Under the pieces are notes generated by a model that made no database searches, was not told the origin of the DNA, and saw only the letters and a program-made list of their open reading frames with translations. A DNA stretch of 64,000 nt from Mesostigma viride (Eukaryota; Streptophyta; Mesostigmatophyceae; Mesostigmatales; Mesostigmataceae): positions 5,618,761 through 5,682,760 of the forward strand of contig RPFO01000213.1 of NCBI GenBank assembly GCA_009746045.1, in the 5' to 3' direction. Of the stretch, positions 23,516-35,446 are shown in pieces. The position numbers were made by a program, and so were the translations under genes. The stretch's first letter is position 1. Every line of letters starts with the position of its first letter.

Positions 23516-23805
23516 ATTAATTAATTAATTAATTAATTAGGAACATAACTCCGTTGCGAGTATATGTAGCACATAGCCCAGAGAAGGGGCATATGGCCTA
23601 TCATACATTCTAAGCTACTTCCTGCAAGGGTGGGAATGTAAAGGACCCTTGCTCTAGGTGCACCAGGGCACTTGCATCCCCATGATCTTCAAGCTATGCC
23701 CAGCGAAGGGGGAGCCTGTCATGGGGGGGAAGATCAGCATAGCTATACAAAAAAGCTAGGGCATGGCATCTCAGCAGAGAGTTACTCCCTGCATGGGCAC
23801 AACAT
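23516..23805 (-). mobile_element. LINE 3'-end fragment with (TTAA)n tail
   Basis: On the minus strand this is the common 3' UTR of the local LINE family. It shows the CATGCAGGGAGTAACTC box, a stretch related to CACCTAGAGCAAGGGTCC, CATATGCCCCTTCTC, then an ACTCG-type hairpin arm and TTAATTAATTAATTAATTAA. No ORF is attached. Confidence 0.7.
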
Positions 23806-24003
23806 CAAGGAGACAACCAGCGCAGGCCAGAAATCGGGAGAATCCGGACCATGGTAGCTCGAGCCTGCCGTTATCTTGTCCGCGTGTTCGAGTCCTTCAG
23901 GATGATGAAGATGAATGGTGATGGAAATGTGTATCCTCGTGCATTGAAATTATGGCTGGCTTACGTGTAGAGCGACTAGATGACCTAGACGGTGGGGCCG
24001 GAA
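23806..24003 (-). mobile_element. Retroposon copy, about 198 bp
   Basis: It is nearly identical over its length to 34485-34688, including GAGACAACCAGCGC and GGGAGAATCCGGACCATGGT. No clear target duplication was found here, unlike the 34-kb copy. It may be recombined or nested at its left side, where it abuts the LINE 3' end. Confidence 0.6.
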
Positions 24004-24365
24004 ACAGCATGCTTGATCAGGGCGTGTGTTTCGAGCCTAACTGGCCGGGAGTGTCTAGTGGTGAGCACCATTGCTGCGATCGCTCTCCCACCATTTACGA
24101 GGAAATACCCGCAAATGGAAAACCACTGAAAAGGTCTAGCTAGTCAGTCATCACGTTAGCCATGCCATGATTCCAAACGTCCAAGAACTGCACACGGTGC
24201 AAAGGCAAAAAGCCGGAGGACAGCACTTTCAAATGTGCGGCGGGAACCAAAAGCCCGCGGATGCCAGAAAACATCGTGTAGGTTGCTGCAGCGACGCGAC
24301 GATGTGGACGACGAATCCAGTGCCAAGCTCGGAACGGCCGCAAAGGAGATCTGGCATCACAGGGT
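24004..24365. other. Unassigned, next to RT fragment
   Basis: A minus-strand open frame (24343-24140) follows the Penelope-like fragment, but no endonuclease motif such as GIY-YIG was seen in it. Confidence 0.3.
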
Positions 24366-25047
24366 TCAGATGTGCGGAGATACTATGCGATCCAGCCGGT
24401 CCACGACCTGTTTGTAGAGCTTGTGCCAAGGGGCAGCACCGAACAGATGTGGGTGGCGTTGCAAAAAACACCGGACTTGACGGAGCATAATGTCTCGGTC
24501 ATAGTCTTTGACCAATAAACGATGCAAGAGTTCAACAAGAGTCGTGATGAAATCGACACGATAAGAACAAAGACGGGAAAAACGATGTAACTGAGAAAGA
24601 ACAACACCATATTTTGCTGTGTGGGAAAGGAGACTGTGAATATCAGGGTAACGAATAAAAGGAATTTGCTGGTATTTAGGATCCTTGCGCTTATCATAGA
24701 CAGCCGTACGCCAGCCCTTCTTGTCATGGGTAATGTTAAGATCGAGGTATAATTGCAATGAGTAGGCTCCGACGTGAGCTTTAATGTGAGGGACGCTTGC
24801 GGGTAGATGCCAGGCAGACCAGCGGTGATATACAAATGGGTTGCGAAATCAGGGTACGTCGAAAGCAATGACATCATCAATGTATCGACATGTGTGGATA
24901 AAACGCCTGATGAGAACATCATCGTTTGAGGCAATGAGATTCTCCATGAATGCAAGCTCATAATCAGTGTATAGATAGAGGTTTGCAAGGAGCCCGGCAC
25001 AGTTAATGCCCATAGGGATGCCGATAGCTTGTTGGTATACAACATTA
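24366..25047 (-). pseudogene. Penelope-like reverse transcriptase fragment
   Basis: The minus-strand frame reads QAIGIPMGINCAGLLANLYL, then RYIDDV (catalytic Asp pair), then LYLDLNITHDKKGWRTAVYD, KR, and later YPDIHSLLSHTAKYGVVLSQ. These are the PMG, YxDD and thumb-region motifs of Penelope-like and related RTs. A single in-frame TGA follows FDVP near 24850. The N-terminal fingers are missing and the right side is joined to a LINE 3' UTR, so it is a truncated copy. Confidence 0.7.
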
Positions 25048-25560
25048 CTAAATAAAGCTAGGCATCATCTGGAGGGTGGCTCATCATAGGCACACATGTA
25101 CATGATTAAATAAAGCGCGTGGCTTAGCTGGGATAGTGCCTCTAGGAGGCGTACATGTACATGGCCACGGTCTATCTATCTACTACACTACTGCTGCTGT
25201 ATTCCCCTAAGCTGGGGCGTCTGGGGTCGCGGGGGCCGCGGGGGTCGCCTGCCAGGGCTTGTGGCCGACGTAGATGGCCGCCCCCTTCCAGTACACCGGC
25301 TGCCCCGCCTTGGTCTGCCGGAGCTGGAGGTAGGTCGGCCATAGCTCCCGCCGCCGTTGTTGCTGCGCCAGGGTCAAGTCGTCGTCAAGGGTGAAGAGAG
25401 TCTTCTCGAGGGCTCCGCTTGCGGCGTCTGAGAAAAGAAATCTTGTCCGCCGGGGTGAGGAGGAGCGGGGGCGGCGCCCCTGCCTTACCCCGCACGCGGG
25501 GAAGGCGGTGCAGGGCGACCAGCTCTATCTCACCATTCAGGCCCATGCGAAGTTTCGTGG
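25048..25560 (-). pseudogene. LINE ORF1 C-terminal fragment plus 3' UTR
   Basis: The minus strand encodes pieces of the ORF1p end (ADKISFLRRRK, LWPTYLQLRQTKAGQPVYWK, GGHLRRPQALAG-type frame shifts). The standard 3' UTR with CATGTACATGTACGCC follows. The frame is broken near 25415 and again in the Pro-rich tail. Compare the better copies at 35447 and 55450. Confidence 0.6.
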
Positions 25561-25689
25561 ATAGGTATATCGAATGTTAGGTAATTAATTGATTAATTAT
25601 GCACACAATATTTGTAACTTTCGTGTAATTTTTTTTTACTGAGATTAGTCATAGTTCTCCGTGGCATGCCCATGCGCATTAATTCATTT

Positions 25690-26010
25690 ATAAAAACATT
25701 TAACTCCGTTGGGAGCTTATGTAACACATAGCCCTGAGAGGGGCCGGGCATATGGTTTCTAATACATTCTGAATTTCTGAGCTACAACCTGCAGGTGGGG
25801 GGATGTAAACCACCACCTACTCTGGGTGCACAAGGATCACCCGCACCTGACGTACCATGATGTATCATACCTTAATACGTGTCTTAATTAATTAATCATA
25901 CCTTAAAGGCCTGGCATGGGGTGGAAGATTATTATGGCTAGGCAATGGCTAGGAGTATGGCTTCTCAGCAGAGAGTAGCTCTCTGGATGGGCGCAGCATA
26001 ACTAATTTAA
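25690..26010 (-). mobile_element. LINE 3'-end fragment
   Basis: This matches the family 3' UTR (CCTGCAGGTTG box, CATATGCCCGG, AACTCCGTTGGGAG hairpin). A TTAATTAATTAA run sits inside it near 25887, and the terminal tail is poor. Confidence 0.55.
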
Positions 26011-26034
26011 AGCTAGGCATCATGCATCTGCTGC

Positions 26035-27391
26035 GCCGCGCTGGACCCACACCTGGGTGAGTCTCAGATGGGTTTCCGTCGTGGTCGTAACCCTGTCATG
26101 GCTGTGTTTGTCGCGCGCCGGTTGATGGAGGAGGTGCGTCGCCTTTGCCCTGACAGTTTGCCGCTGGTCTTCATTTTTGTTGACTATATCAAGGCCAATT
26201 TGACACGGTCCTCTGGGAGGCTCATTTGGGCCATCCTAGCTCTGGATCGGGTACCACCAGCGTTTATATTGCTGCCATTCGTCGACTGTATGAGGGCTCA
26301 CAGGCAGTAGTGCGGACTGCGGAAGGCACCACCCCACCATTCCCCCTTCACCACGGGGTGGCGCAAGGTTGTGTCCTGCCCCCATACCTGTTCATTATTG
26401 TCGTGGATCGCGTCATGCGCCGGGCACGTGCGCGCTTTACTGCGGGTTCGAGCCCGGCTTGGACATCCTTAACGAGAGCGCGCATGGCGCGGGGTTAAAC
26501 CTGGCTACCGCCTGGCCGACCTGATGTATGCGGATGACACCACCCTCATCGCACGCCCCGAGCACATTCAGACCTGGCTGGACTGTCTGGGCCTGGAGGC
26601 GAGGGCGGTGGGGTTGGAGATTAGTGTCAAAACTGAGGCGATGGTGATTGGGGCCTCCAGTACACCACCGCTGCCGCGCCTGCTCGACGGGACGGAGGTC
26701 TTGTTCCGCGATCGCTTCAAACTGTTGGGGAGTTGGCTCCCTGACACTGCAGACGATGTGGTGCATCGGCCTGGCCTGGGCCAGGCTCCGTTCGCTCTGA
26801 ACACCTACTGGCGCTCGAAGGGCCTGGGCGAGCACCGCAAGCGCATGCTCTTCAAGGCCCTCGTCCTCACGGTGCTCACGTATGGCGCCGAGGCGTGGAC
26901 ACTCACACCCACACCGGCAGCTAGGCTCAACGGCACGGCCTTACAGGATGCTCCGACAGGTCCTAAACGTAGGGTTTTCCCAGCGCCCGTCATTTAGAGT
27001 CTTTGTATCACGGGTATGCCTCGTATTTCGGACGAGATTAGGCAGCGTAGGATAGCATTTGTAGGACACCTTGCTCGCACCAGCCAGGTCGACACCGCCC
27101 TTGGTCTAGCAGGCCCCCAGCGGCTTGGCCAGCCAGGGCGGCACATTCTGACCTGGCCTGGCCCCAAGGGCATTCCCAAAAGGGTAGGGAAACCTGTCAC
27201 GAACTACACCCAGATGTTGCTGGACGACCTAGCTAGTGGTCCCAGCCCAGTTTGAACATCGCATCCCCTCGGCTCTCCCTTCTTTGGACTGCCATGCAGG
27301 ACAAGACGCGGTGGCAGCAGATTGTCAAGGCCTGCTGAGTCACACGCCCGACCCTGTGGGCAAGCCACCTCCCCCCAAGAGGAGGCGTTAA
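26035..27391 (+). pseudogene. LINE reverse transcriptase, frame-broken
   Basis: RT motifs appear in order: LDPHLGESQMGFRRGRNPVM, then LVFIFVDYIKA (first catalytic Asp), HGVAQGCVLPPYLFIIVVD, YADDTTLIA (catalytic Asp pair) and VGLEISVKTEAMVIG. A thumb/connection region ends in LTVLTYGAEAW. A C-terminal part follows with RISDEIRQRRIAFVGHLART and ends HTPDPVGKPPPPKRRR. At least four frame breaks (near 26200, 26490, 26990 and 27260) make it a pseudogene. The endonuclease half is absent. The upstream 25690-26010 block is a separate 3' end, so this is a 5'-truncated copy. Confidence 0.8.
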
Positions 27392-27849
27392 TTTTGATGA
27401 GTAGTGTAGTTAGGCTTTTTCTAGAGATAGCTTAGACTTAGGTTAGTTCGATTACGCGGCTTCCTCCACTCCACCCACCCATCATGGAATATGTGCTACA
27501 TGACGTACTCTCGATCCCCACGGAGGCATGTTATATAATTTAATTTTTAATTTAATCATCTGCATGCTGTGTACGGCACATCATATAGGCACACATGTAC
27601 ATGGCTAAATAATTCTAAGTCGCCAGCTGGTATGGGGCCCATCATCGGCGTACATGTACAAGGCCACGTTAAAATTAATTATAACATGACTCCGTTGGGA
27701 TATTAATTAAAATAAATTATAACATGACTCCGTTGGGAGATCATGTAGCACATATTCCCATGGATGGATGGATGGGGGGGGGACAAAGCCGCGAAACCGA
27801 ACTAATCCAACACTACTAAGCTAATCTAATCTAGAAAACCCTACCTATT
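27392..27849. other. LINE 3' UTR remnants and short repeats
   Basis: It contains 3'-end pieces (CCCACGGAGGCATG, CATGTACAAGGCCACG). Two adjacent copies of ATAACATGACTCCGTTGGGA lie at about 27682 and 27718, and a short GGAT run starts near 27760. No intact frame. Confidence 0.5.
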
Positions 27850-28310
27850 CTACTCAGCAAAGCGCCCCTTCCGCTTGGGGGGAGGGGGCTTGCCCACAGG
27901 GGCGGGCGTATGAGCCTGGACAATGGTCTTCCACCTCTTCTTGTCCTCAGTGCATAGCAGTCCAAGCAAGAGAGAGGGAGTGAATGCGATGTTCAAACTG
28001 AGCTGGGACCACTAGGTCAGCCATCAACTGCTGTGGGTAGGTCATGACATGTTTGCCTACCTTCTTAGGAATGTCCTTGGGGCCAGGCCAGGTCAGGATA
28101 TATATGCCGCCCTGGCTGGCCAAGCCGCTGGGGGCCGGCCAGACCAAGCTAGGTCGGTGTCTACCTGGCTGGTGCGAGCAAGATGTCCTACGAATGCTAT
28201 CCTACGCTGTCCGACGGCTGTCTAATCTCGTCCGAAATGCGAGGCATGCATGCCCTGGTACGATGATTCTAAAGACCTATGCGTGGAAAACCCTACATAA
28301 TTTCAGGGCC
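27850..28310 (-). pseudogene. LINE RT C-terminal fragment, opposite orientation
   Basis: It carries the same C-terminal domain as 27016-27391: YILTWPGPKDIPKKVGKHVM, then a Trp/Lys-rich stretch and a VGKPPPPKRKG-type end before TAG at 27850. It is a second, inverted 3' fragment of the same LINE family. Confidence 0.65.
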
Positions 28311-28782
28311 TGACGGAGCATCCTGGTTACCGTGCCGGCCGTTTATAGCTTGGCCGCCAGCGTGTCCGTGAGCCGGGTTGGTCTGTACGCCGTACGAATG
28401 CGATAAAATGCGGGATAAAGCATATTATGGGCCTCGACGTATTTTACGCGTATTTTACGTCTGACCACGCGGTTTGGACTTAGAATTTTTCGGGGGTACC
28501 AGCGGGCAGCGGGCACTGGCGCGGTGCCCAGGTTCTGGGCGCGGCGCGCTCACTGCACATTTGAGATTTTTACTACTAGAAGTAGATGCGTACAGTTCTT
28601 TTCATAAAGCGCAAGCCTTGCAAAATGTTTGGCCGGTAGGAGACAGCTAGGACTAGGTACATAACGCATAATAACAGTGTGCCAGAAAATGCCAGCTGTG
28701 CTACTGACGGTGTAATGCAATATAGCGACGACGAGGCCAGTGCGACTGTGCGACAGTGTGCAGCCATTTTCGATTTGCAGCC
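28311..28782. other. No gene recognised (upstream of hAT fragment)
   Basis: Repeated TATTTTACG words occur near 28440. These could be subterminal repeats of the hAT element that follows, but no terminal inverted repeat was identified. Confidence 0.25.
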
Positions 28783-29460
28783 ATGAAGAAGAAAGGGCCT
28801 GAATGGGATTTCGTTCTCGAGAAGAAAGAAGCAGTCACAGATGCTGTTAGTAACAAAACGCAGTTTGTGTCGAATAAGTTCTGCTCATTTTGCAACAAGA
28901 AGTTCTCATACGGGGCGGGGGCAATCAGCGTATTCCGAGTCCGTGCACACTTTGCCGGAATCGCAGGGGAAGGGATGTTACCCTGCGACAAAATTCCACC
29001 GAATATCCGGAGCAAGTTTCTCAGGATGTATAACAACAAGTCGCAGCAGTCAGACGCCAAGAAGCAGCACAATTTGAACAGGGCAATGGCGGAGATGGGA
29101 GGGGCTGCGCCGGCTGACTTGTCGTCGGTTCCCAGCAAAGGCCAGCTGAGCATCACCAAATGGCTGGTTCCCGTCGACGAGAAAGGTGTCCAGCTGCTGG
29201 CTGCCGAATTTTTTATCGAGAACGGCATTGCCTTCAATGCGGCTGAGAGCGCCTCTTTCAAGCAGATGGTGGCCGGCATGGTCCAGTACAGAGGAGGGCA
29301 CGTCACCCCTCCTTCTCGTAAGTTGTTGGGTGGCGAGCTTCTCGTGAAGAAGAAGGAGAGCGTGCAGGTGGCTGTCGAGGATCTCAGGGCCAAGAACAAC
29401 CGTTACAGCTGGACCCTCGTTTCTGTCCATTATATAGTGGATGGCTTTCCTTACAATTAA
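28783..29460 (+). pseudogene. hAT-family transposase, N-terminal part
   Basis: From ATG 28783 (MKKKGPEWDF) the frame runs 225 aa. A BED-like zinc finger (CSFCNKKF ... RAHFAGI ... LPC) is followed by ITKWLVP and AAEFFIENGIAFNAAESASF plus PPSRKLLGGELL. The latter matches the start of the DUF659 region of hAT transposases. The frame dies at 29460 in a TTAATTAATTAATTG stretch. The catalytic DDE region and the C-terminal dimerisation domain are missing. It could be the first exon of a split transposase gene or a truncated copy; truncation is likelier. Confidence 0.65.
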
Positions 29461-29769
29461 TTAATTAATTGATTCCTTAATTACAATTCCCGTTGCAGCA
29501 TGCTCCCCCCTGCATTTATCAAATCATAATCAGATAGGATTGCAGGGCATAAATGGAAGATGTTAATAAATAAGCATATACACCAAATTTCAGTTGTAAT
29601 AACTGCATGACCATCATCAAGGAGCGTGCTAATTGGGTGACTGACAATTGGACCACAAAAATTGTCGCGCATAATTTTTACCGCCGCGTATTTTATACCC
29701 CCCACGTATAATAATTACGCGTATTTTAAGTCCACGTATTATACCCCGCACACGTATTTTCCAACCCGG
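29461..29769. other. Unassigned
   Basis: TATTTTA/ACGTATT words recur (29680-29760), resembling those upstream of the hAT fragment. No gene. Confidence 0.25.
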
Positions 29770-30175
29770 ACCGTGAGCGTACGTTATGCCTCGGCGCCAT
29801 AGTAACGTGAGCATCGTGAGGACCAGGACCTCAGTGAGGAGCATGCTGCGCTTGCGGTGCTCGCCGAGGCCCTTCGAGTGCCAGTAGGTTTTGAGCGAAC
29901 GATGCCGAGCCCGGCCAGGCCAGGCCGATGCGGGTGTCCACATCGGCGGCGGTGTCAGGAAGCATGCTCCCCAGCAGTTTAAAGCGATCACGAAACAGGA
30001 CCTCCGTCCCGTCTAGCAGCCATGGCAGCGGCGGGCGACTGGAAGCCCCAATCACCATATAGCCTCAGTTTTGGCTTTAATCTCCAACCCCACCGCCCGC
30101 GCCTCCAAGCCCAGACAGTCCAGCCAGGTCTGAATGTGCTCGGGGCGTGCGACGTTGTCTAGGGACGCAAGGCCA
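29770..30175 (-). pseudogene. LINE RT internal fragment
   Basis: The minus strand reads PPLPWLLDGTEVLFRDRFKL and LLGSMLPDTAADVDTRIG, matching 26650-26790 of the plus-strand RT copy. It includes the ALKTYWHSKGLGEHRK-type region in a shifted frame. It is truncated at both ends. Confidence 0.65.
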
Positions 30176-30440
30176 CGTTGTCTAGGTCTAACTGAGAGTC
30201 TACTACACTACTACTGCTAGTAGTCCCCTAAGCTGGGGTGCATGGCTGGAGGTGCTGGGGCCGCGGTGGTCGCTTGCCAGGGCTTGTGGGCGACGTAGAT
30301 GGCGGCCGCCCCCTTCCAGCACACCGGCTTCCCCGCCGCGGTCTGCCGGAGCTGGAGGTAGGTCGGCCATAGCTCCCGTCGCCGTTGTTGCTGCGCCAGC
30401 CTGGGTCAAGTCGTCGTCCAGGGTGTACAGTACGTGCGGG
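30176..30440 (-). pseudogene. LINE ORF1 C-terminal fragment
   Basis: Encodes broken pieces of the ORF1p end (YWKG, LQLRQT, HKPW-type codons) followed by the start of the family 3' UTR with CAGTAGTAGTGTAGTAG. It is fused to the RT fragment on its left, which is not the order of an intact element, so the locus is rearranged. Confidence 0.5.
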
Positions 30441-32159
30441 GAAATGACGGACGGCCGGGAGTGACCATGGCGAGCATCACCATCAGGAGGACCGTGCAAG
30501 CTGTACCAATTCTGATTCTGTTGGCCACCCATGCGGTCTTCGCGTCTTTTCTCTCATCAGACAACAGTACCCTAGTCCTTCCACGGCGTTGCATCGCCAT
30601 GGATGCGTCCAAGGATAGTTGTCTCACTTAATCGATGATGATGCATGATGACAATGAGGTGTAGTGGGTCCCAGTGGGGTCCAAGGCCTGCCCGCAGCCG
30701 GCTACACAGGGCCGTCCTCCGGGAACAAGAGGTTACGGGGCAAACAGTTGGTGTCGGCAAATCTATATTGGCCGCGATTGTATAGTGACCTTCCAATATT
30801 ATATCCATAGATATCTCGCATCGGTATTCGGTCGGCGTAAATACAAAATTTGCCCAGTTGTCGTGGTACGTCTCGTGGACATTGCGCCGTTGACATCTTA
30901 CCTCCAATATTAGAGCTGAGGCGGGAATTTTTTTTTGAAATGGCGGCTATGGCGGATTTACGATTTTCACCCGCCTACGCTTCGAGGCCTGAGATAAATT
31001 TTAGCACATCGAAACCTCCTGCGCGAGACCTTCCTAATGAGCCCTTATTGCGCCACCCATGAGAAGTTTTGACAGACTTATCGTCGCCCTGCCAACTGAG
31101 CCGACGCCTCGACTCCTTCTGAGGCCCAGCACTGTAAACAGGCCTTATTTCCTCAACCGCTGGCGCAATTGCAGTTTCCCTCTTTTACCTCGCCTGCCCA
31201 TGCTCGCGATTCGACCTTTCTTGGGTCAATTCTGTGCAGTTCTCAGAATTCTATCCCACCAACAATGCAGCCGCCCCTTAATAATAAATTGGCTGTTGAG
31301 TGATGTCCGACTGGCACGATGGAGAGGCCTCTGGACATCACATTGGCGACCTCACCAGTGGCCCATGCACATGTACCGCCGAGGCCTGCATCTCGAGCTC
31401 CTCGACCCTCACGCTGCAGCTGTCACCATGCGAGACACTCTGAGACTCTCGGCATGATTTTTCCCATGCAATATCACGCCCTCGATTCGCAGCAAGGCCC
31501 GTCTCCTCCAATCTGGCCGACTGCGGGCTGCGCCGTAACAGGAAATGTCTGGGTGATGGCAGGCAGTGCCTACCCATCCCACCGCACACACCACGTCCAG
31601 CAATCTTTCCTCTGAATCCGCCGCTGCTGGGCCCCGGGCTACTGCCTAGATTTCCTCAATCGCTCCATTGCCTCCTCCATGGTGCCTCGCTCCCTGCGGC
31701 CCCTCCGCCAGGCCGGATATCCATGGAAATCAAGGTCTTCATCACACCCCCTACATACCGGCTACCACCATACTGGCCATGAGCCCTTGCTGCACCACAC
31801 GAAGAGTGCGGCCCTGAATTAAGTTAAGTACACGGCAGGACTAGGAACCCCCCGAACTTACATCAGGGTCTCCAATGGCCTTGGCGTCACATCTTTGCGA
31901 ACGTTGTCACTGTTCGGGCAGTTGCCAGTTGCTGTTGGTGTTGCATGGTGAGGGTTGCAGATGTTAGAGGAACAGCTGGTACAATGTTGCTATGCATGCA
32001 GTTACTCTTGCATTTTGTGTGTCCATGTTATGATATGCTCACATGGGTCTTATTGCACCCACAGTTTGCCGGATCGTTAGCCTGTCCTTTTAGCTAGCCG
32101 CGCCCGATTGCAGCTGTGGCATGCCTTTGGCATGAAGGAGACTGGGGGTCTCTGCCCTT
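30441..32159. other. No gene recognised
   Basis: Only short open frames. The piece around 30580-30630 resembles TCCATGGCGATGCAACGCCG-type sequence also seen near 52785, suggesting old LINE 3' material. Confidence 0.3.
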
Positions 32160-32252
32160 TCTCCTGTAGTGCACACACAGGGATTAAAAGCACTTCGGTG
32201 CTCCGTGACTCCCCAACGGGAGCACGAGTTTAATTAATTAATTAATTAATGT
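32160..32252 (+). mobile_element. Second LINE/SINE family, 3' end with (TTAA)n
   Basis: Ends GTGCTCC-13 nt-GGGAGCAC (hairpin) then GAGTTTAATTAATTAATTAA. The last part is repeated in the 52-bp insertion at 35349-35400. The 5' limit is not defined. Confidence 0.55.
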
Positions 32253-33420
32253 GCCTCCAACCATCCCGCCACAATGCTAGCACCCTCCACCCGCTAACCC
32301 CACAGTCTCGCCCCGCTCACCTGCCTGTCCCATACCCACCCCACCCACAAATATACTTTACAGACATCCACATGCCGCTATCCACAGTCCCCCATGACTA
32401 CGGACCACTCTCGATCGACCCCACACTGAGGTCCCCCACCACAACCCTGTAACACCGCCCTCCTCCCCAAACCATACGCTGACCCACCCGACCATCCACC
32501 CTGAGTCCCCCTAACCAACCTATGTGTCAGACTACCACCCCTCCGTATTACCTCCACCACCTTCCACACCAACATCGCAAACCCCCCACTAAACCACCCT
32601 ACCGCCCCACAACGAGGTTCCCCTACACCACTGCACCCCTTCCGGGGCAACCAACCAATTGTCCGCTCAACCAGAACTAACACTGCTGCACCGGTTGCCC
32701 ACCGACAAGCCCGCCTACGTAACATAGTAGGCAAGCCACCAACGCAACCCAAGCATCCCCACCCCTTACACGGACCTGTGACCCACGCACGAGCGAACCA
32801 CGTTGACAACTGCGTCCCACAACTACTACATAATCAACCCCTAACAATGTCCCCCATGACACCCGCCAAAAGGGGGGGGGGGGGGGCTGTTCCCCCCCCC
32901 CCCCCCCCCCAACTGAACCATACTGACTCACAACAATACCTCGGACCGGTATTGTAGTCCAGCGACGCACCGGCTGTGACCGACCTGACTGACCACGACC
33001 ACAAGCCACCAACCAGACCCACGCCCCGACCGACCCACCCCCACACGTCCAGGTACATACATCCTGCACCAAGCACTCGAGGAGACTACTGCCGTTCCGC
33101 GTTGCGGTTCCCGGCCAGGCGGAGGTCGGGGGCCACGTCGATGTGCATCTGGGAAGTATCCATGCTGTATCTGGTAATGTGCTCTCCCATCTATGCCACT
33201 CCATCGAGGCTACTCAATGGCATAGCGATCTTGGCATAGCGAGCTATCTTGGCATGCGATCGATTGCTAGGATACATCTTGTTGTGAACTCTGACACGCA
33301 CCCCTGGGGCCCTAGGTATCCGATGATGCTACCGTCCATGTCCCAGTGCCCCGATAGTACCACCGATACTAAATATATCCGGCCCTCGTCCACTATAGAT
33401 TCTCTGCTGCCCATGCGCGG
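32253..33420. other. Strongly C-rich, G-poor strand, no gene
   Basis: From about 32253 to 33060 the plus strand is dominated by C with few G, including long C and G runs near 32870-32910. The minus strand is thus GT-rich and yields Gly/Val-rich artefact frames. It may be a decayed (CCCA)-type satellite. Confidence 0.5.
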
Positions 33421-33426
33421 CGTGGG

Positions 33427-34355
<929 letters not shown>

Positions 34356-34473
34356 CTGGCTCCTTAGCATCAATTAATGGGCGAAAGTCATGACTGTTAG
34401 GCCAAGTATAGGACATTGGGGTCCAATCTAAATTTTCAGTAGCGCAATATAGTCGACAGATCTCGATGAGGGC

Positions 34474-34699
34474 ACTCAGAATCTCAAAAGGAGACAACCA
34501 GCGCAGGCCAGAAATCGGGAGAATCCGGACCATGGTAGCTCGAGCCTGCCGTTATCTTGTCCGCGTGTTCGAGTCGTTCAGGATGTCAGATGAAGATGAA
34601 TGGTGATGGAAATGTGTAGCCTTGTGCATTGAAATTATGGCTGGCTTACGTGTAGAGCGACTAGATGACCTAGACGGTGGGGCAGGAAACTCAGAATCT
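34474..34699 (-). mobile_element. 204-bp retroposon with 11-bp target duplication
   Basis: ACTCAGAATCT occurs at 34474-34484 and 34689-34699. The 204 bp between them match 23806-24003. On the minus strand it ends CTGCGCTGGTTGTCTCCTTT plus TG. It has no ORF of note. It is the longest copy with a clear duplication and is the reference for the micro-insertions at 6.3, 11.1 and 56.5 kb. The flanks on the minus strand read coding-like (LIEICRLYCATENLDWTPM), so it may have landed in an older gene or transposon. Confidence 0.7.
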
Positions 34700-35336
34700 G
34701 AACAATTATAATTCAATTTTAATGGTTGACCAATATTTGGGCGGCAGGGGTCGAAATCCAATACTCCCAACGCCAAAAATTAATTAATTAATTCGCCAAA
34801 ATGTACTTTTTTAAGGGTAGACCGGTCTATCGCCAACCCTTTCATATGTAAATCAATCATCTGTATATTGAGGGCCTAGCTTTACTCATTTGCTGCCGTC
34901 CAGGCGCGAATAGGGAGGATTCGGATTGGTCCGGGCCGGAAAAATAGGTTCAAGGTTTAATTATTATTAATTATAATTAGGAACATAACTCCGTTGGGAG
35001 TATCTGTAGCACATAGCCCAGAGAAGGGGCATATGGCCTATAATACATTCTAAGCTACTTCCTGCAAGGGTGGGAATGTAAACAACACTTGCTCTAGGTG
35101 CACTAGGGCACCTGCACCACCCAGAGTCTCGGGCAACACCCAGCTAAGGGGAGCCCGGACGTCATAGGTGGGGAAGATCAGCATGGCTATACAACTTAGG
35201 GCTAGGGCATGGCTTCTCAGCAGAGAGTGACTCCCTGCATGGGCACTGCATGATGAAATAAAGCTAGGCATCATCTGGAGGGTGGCTCATCATAGGCACA
35301 CATGTACAAGACTAAAAATGCTAGGCCTCAGCTGGT

Positions 35337-35412
35337 ATAGTGCGTGTATAGTCCGTGACTGGACCCAACGGGAGCACGAGTTTAATTAATTAATTAATTA
35401 ATAGTGCGTGTA
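35337..35412 (+). mobile_element. 52-bp retroposon insertion with 12-bp target duplication
   Basis: ATAGTGCGTGTA at 35337-35348 and 35401-35412 flanks 52 bp. The insert consists of TAGTCCGTGACTGGACCCAA, CGGGAGCACGAG and a TTTAATTAATTAATTAATTA tail. The insert matches the 3' end at about 32200-32250. It is a clean example of a severely 5'-truncated, tail-bearing retroposon inside an older LINE 3' UTR. Confidence 0.75.
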
Positions 35413-35446
35413 GTAGGCGGGCATGTACAACAAGGCCACGGTCTAA

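Noticed and set aside
24383-25045. 220-codon hydrophobic minus-strand protein
   Set aside because: It overlaps the Penelope-like RT in another frame; the RT frame carries the recognisable motifs.
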